In this document: in pieces, positions 62,476 through 64,000 of the stretch
How positions within the stretch are numbered: the stretch's first letter is position 1
Layout: each line of letters starts with the position of its first letter
From: JASLQO01 sp002327525
Lineage (GTDB): Bacteria > Pseudomonadota > Gammaproteobacteria > Pseudomonadales > Azotimanducaceae
Direction: 5' to 3'
Assembly (NCBI GenBank): GCA_030744435.1
Contig: JASLQO010000024.1
Span: forward strand, 62,001-126,000
Length of the DNA stretch: 64,000 nucleotides
Program-made: the position numbers and the translations under genes
The notes under the pieces: model-generated
Databases searched by the model: none
What the model was told of the DNA's origin: nothing
The model's input: only the letters and a program-made list of their open reading frames with translations

Positions 62476-63142
62476 ATGCCCATCAGCGACCCGAAACAAG
62501 CGCTGTTGGCGCAGTTCGTGGCCGTTGCCAGGGCACTTGGTAACCCCCATCGCCTGAAACTATTGGAATTTGTAGCTCAAGGCGAACTCAGCGTCAATGC
62601 ACTCGCCAGCCGGATCGGGCTGAGCATCGCAACACCTCATTTAGCTGCGCCGGGCCGGACTGTTGGCCGTGCGCCAGGAAGGCACTCGCGTGCTCTACCG
62701 CCTGGCGGATGAATCGGTGCTTGCACTGATGGCCGGATTGCGGTGCGTAGCGAAGCACAACGTTGCCGAGATCCAGCAGATCGTCACAGGCTATTTCAAT
62801 GAGCGGCATGCATTGGAACCGGTATCCCGGGGTAATCTGCTGCGGAAGTTGGAAGAGCGGCTCGTCACCGTGCTCGATGTTCGCCCGGGGGACGAGTACC
62901 GCGCGGGCCACGTGCCGGGTACGCTCAATATAACACTCGCAGATCTGGAAGATTGGCTCAGCGAATTGCCCAGTGATCAGGAAATCGTGGCTTACTTTCG
63001 TGGCACCTATTGTGTCCTGTCGTTCGAAGCCCTGGCCAGTCTCAGGGCACGTGGCTTCAGGGTACGCCGCATGGAAGAGGGTTTCCCGGAATGGCGGGTC
63101 GCCGGACTTCCGGTCGAAACCAACCCGGCGTCGAGCGGGTGA
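62476..63142 (+). pseudogene. ArsR-rhodanese fusion regulator, frameshifted
   Basis: The N-terminal ArsR winged helix reads MPISDPKQALLAQFVAVARA, ALGNPHRLKLLEFVAQGELS and LASRIGLSIA; a small deletion near 62630 then shifts the frame. The other frame continues as LRRAGLLAVRQEGTRVLYRL and a C-terminal rhodanese domain (VTVLDVRPGDEYRAGHVPGT, YFRGTYCVLSFEALASLRAR with the active-site Cys). That downstream frame also carries TAG at 62642-62644, so no full product is possible. A rhodanese-containing piece from TTG 62663 could still be made. Fusions of this type normally sense reactive sulfur or metals. Confidence 0.82.
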
Positions 63143-63762
63143 TGGGCATGACCAATCGCAAAGACCATTGGGAAAGGGTGTACCACGAGGCATCCCCGAC
63201 CCGAGTCAGCTGGTATCAACGCGATCCCGAGCCCTCACTTCGTTTGATTCGCGAAACCGGTATCGCCAGGACGGATGCATTGATCGATGTTGGCGCCGGT
63301 ACGTCGATGCTCATCGACCACCTCGTCACCGAGGATTACGAGGCGCTGAGCGTACTCGACGTTTCTCGCTTCGCTCTTGATCTTGCGCGAGAGCGGTTGG
63401 GCGAACGAGCAGCCAAAGTAGAATGGTTCGAAGCGGATGTGATCGAATTCGTGGCGCCACACAAGTTCATGTTGTGGCACGATCGTGCGGCGTTTCATTT
63501 CCTGACCGATCGGCGAGATCGTCGGAAATACGTCAACGTGATGAGGCATGCGCTTCATCAGGGTGGACACGCCGTTGTCGCTACCTTTGCCAGGAACGGG
63601 CCGAAACGTTGCAGTGGACTTGACGTAGTTCAGTACGATTCGGCAAAGCTCGGCGCAGAGTTTGGCGATGAGTTCCAGCTCGTATCCGAAACGCGTGACC
63701 GTCACGTGACACCCGCTAACAAGACGCAGGAATTCGGATATTTTCACTTTGTCGTGAAGTGA
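63142..63762 (+). CDS. Class I SAM-dependent methyltransferase
   Basis: A 206-residue methyltransferase starting DHWERVYHEASPTRVSWYQR after MGMTNRK. Motif I is ALIDVGAGTSMLIDHLV, followed by YEALSVLDVSRFALDLARER and HDRAAFHFLTD. This short family with VSWYQ commonly sits next to ArsR-rhodanese genes, as here (1-base overlap of stop and ATG). Substrate unknown, perhaps a thiol or metalloid. Its frame is intact although the upstream partner is broken. Confidence 0.87.
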   Translation: MGMTNRKDHWERVYHEASPTRVSWYQRDPEPSLRLIRETGIARTDALIDVGAGTSMLIDHLVTEDYEALSVLDVSRFALDLARERLGERAAKVEWFEADVIEFVAPHKFMLWHDRAAFHFLTDRRDRRKYVNVMRHALHQGGHAVVATFARNGPKRCSGLDVVQYDSAKLGAEFGDEFQLVSETRDRHVTPANKTQEFGYFHFVVK

Positions 63763-63830
63763 ATCCAGCAGAAACACGCACGACACACCGATTAATCGAT
63801 AGTCAATCAGAGTTTCCCAGGAGAATATGG

Positions 63831-64000
63831 ATGACAGACACACTTCCGGTCGATTCAGCCTCTCTACGAGAGGAGGTCAAGATCAAATATCGTGAGGTCG
63901 CTTCAGAGCCGAACCGACAATATCACTTTCACACGGGACGCCCTCTGACGCGCCGCCTGGAATACGATCCGGTGTTTGTCGAGGCTCTGCCGGACGCGGC
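63831..64000 (+). CDS. Methyltransferase-like protein, partial (runs off the window)
   Basis: ATG 63831 after cccaggaga opens a frame still open at the window end, 56 codons: TDTLPVDSASLREEVKIKYR, EVASEPNRQYHFHTGRP and YDPVFVEALPDA. This resembles the N-terminus of arsenite/ubiE-like SAM methyltransferases, before motif I. It follows the other methyltransferase by 68 bases and probably shares its transcript. Confidence is limited by the short piece. Confidence 0.6.
   Translation, partial: MTDTLPVDSASLREEVKIKYREVASEPNRQYHFHTGRPLTRRLEYDPVFVEALPDA

Noticed and set aside
1..64000. CRISPR arrays, tRNA/rRNA genes, phage or integrase modules
   Set aside because: Looked for repeats and RNA-like folds by eye and found none; only the IS3 remnant represents mobile DNA.

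Overview
This window looks like a chromosomal segment of a GC-rich, free-living or recently host-adapted proteobacterium, most likely a gammaproteobacterium. The clues are an AcnB-type aconitase of 865 residues, a YghU-type glutathione transferase, NapH/NapB-type nitrate respiration remnants and TatB. There are no rRNA or tRNA genes, CRISPR arrays or phage modules. The content is that of an aerobic heterotroph rich in redox and acyl-CoA enzymes: three luciferase-like (LLM) flavin monooxygenases, two nitroreductases, two acyl-CoA dehydrogenases, two AMP-forming acyl-CoA ligases, an SCP-x-like thiolase, a double CaiB/BaiF CoA-transferase, two intact SDRs, two GSTs, a carotenoid-cleavage oxygenase and a TauD dioxygenase.

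Layout. 0-5 kb: LysR regulator divergent from acnB, then a MATE exporter. 5-7.3 kb: decayed methyltransferase, SGNH esterase, RND-efflux scraps, DUF6489 protein. 7.4-11.5 kb: a same-strand run of small redox and ring-chemistry genes (nitroreductase, PEBP, MOSC, VOC, SDR, double VOC). 11.5-15 kb: a minus-strand nitrosative/redox-stress group: hemerythrin, DUF2249 and a polytopic membrane protein, followed by a redoxin-DsbD fusion whose first catalytic cysteine codon is TGA, a likely selenoprotein. 15-33 kb: mixed catabolic genes and transporters with many broken neighbours. 33-39 kb: an IS3 scar in a peptidase fragment, a solitary TatB, an intact Fe-S / NrfD-like / tetraheme cytochrome module, and a collapsed nap operon (napA start fused to napH end, then napB with an amber codon). 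39-46 kb: carotenoid oxygenase divergent from a TetR gene across a clear palindromic operator, then a GPH transporter and a SPOR-DUF5916 outer-membrane protein. 47-53 kb: double CoA-transferase, Tat-exported SOD-like protein, Sel1 and PEGA/SUMF1 envelope proteins. 53-62 kb: a lipid or terpenoid-type acyl-CoA catabolism cluster. 62-64 kb: broken ArsR-rhodanese regulator with an intact operator and two methyltransferases.

The strongest overall signal is gene decay. At least a dozen loci are broken, and several carry a nonsense codon in an otherwise full-length reading frame with no frameshift (methyltransferase, 2'-5' RNA ligase, napB, a small hypothetical, the PEGA/SUMF1 protein). All three stop codons are involved and intact genes also end in them, so this looks like early pseudogenisation rather than a changed genetic code. 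The redoxin TGA stands apart because it falls exactly on a catalytic cysteine and is followed by a SECIS-like hairpin.

All calls come from reading the sequence and recalled family knowledge. No database search was run.
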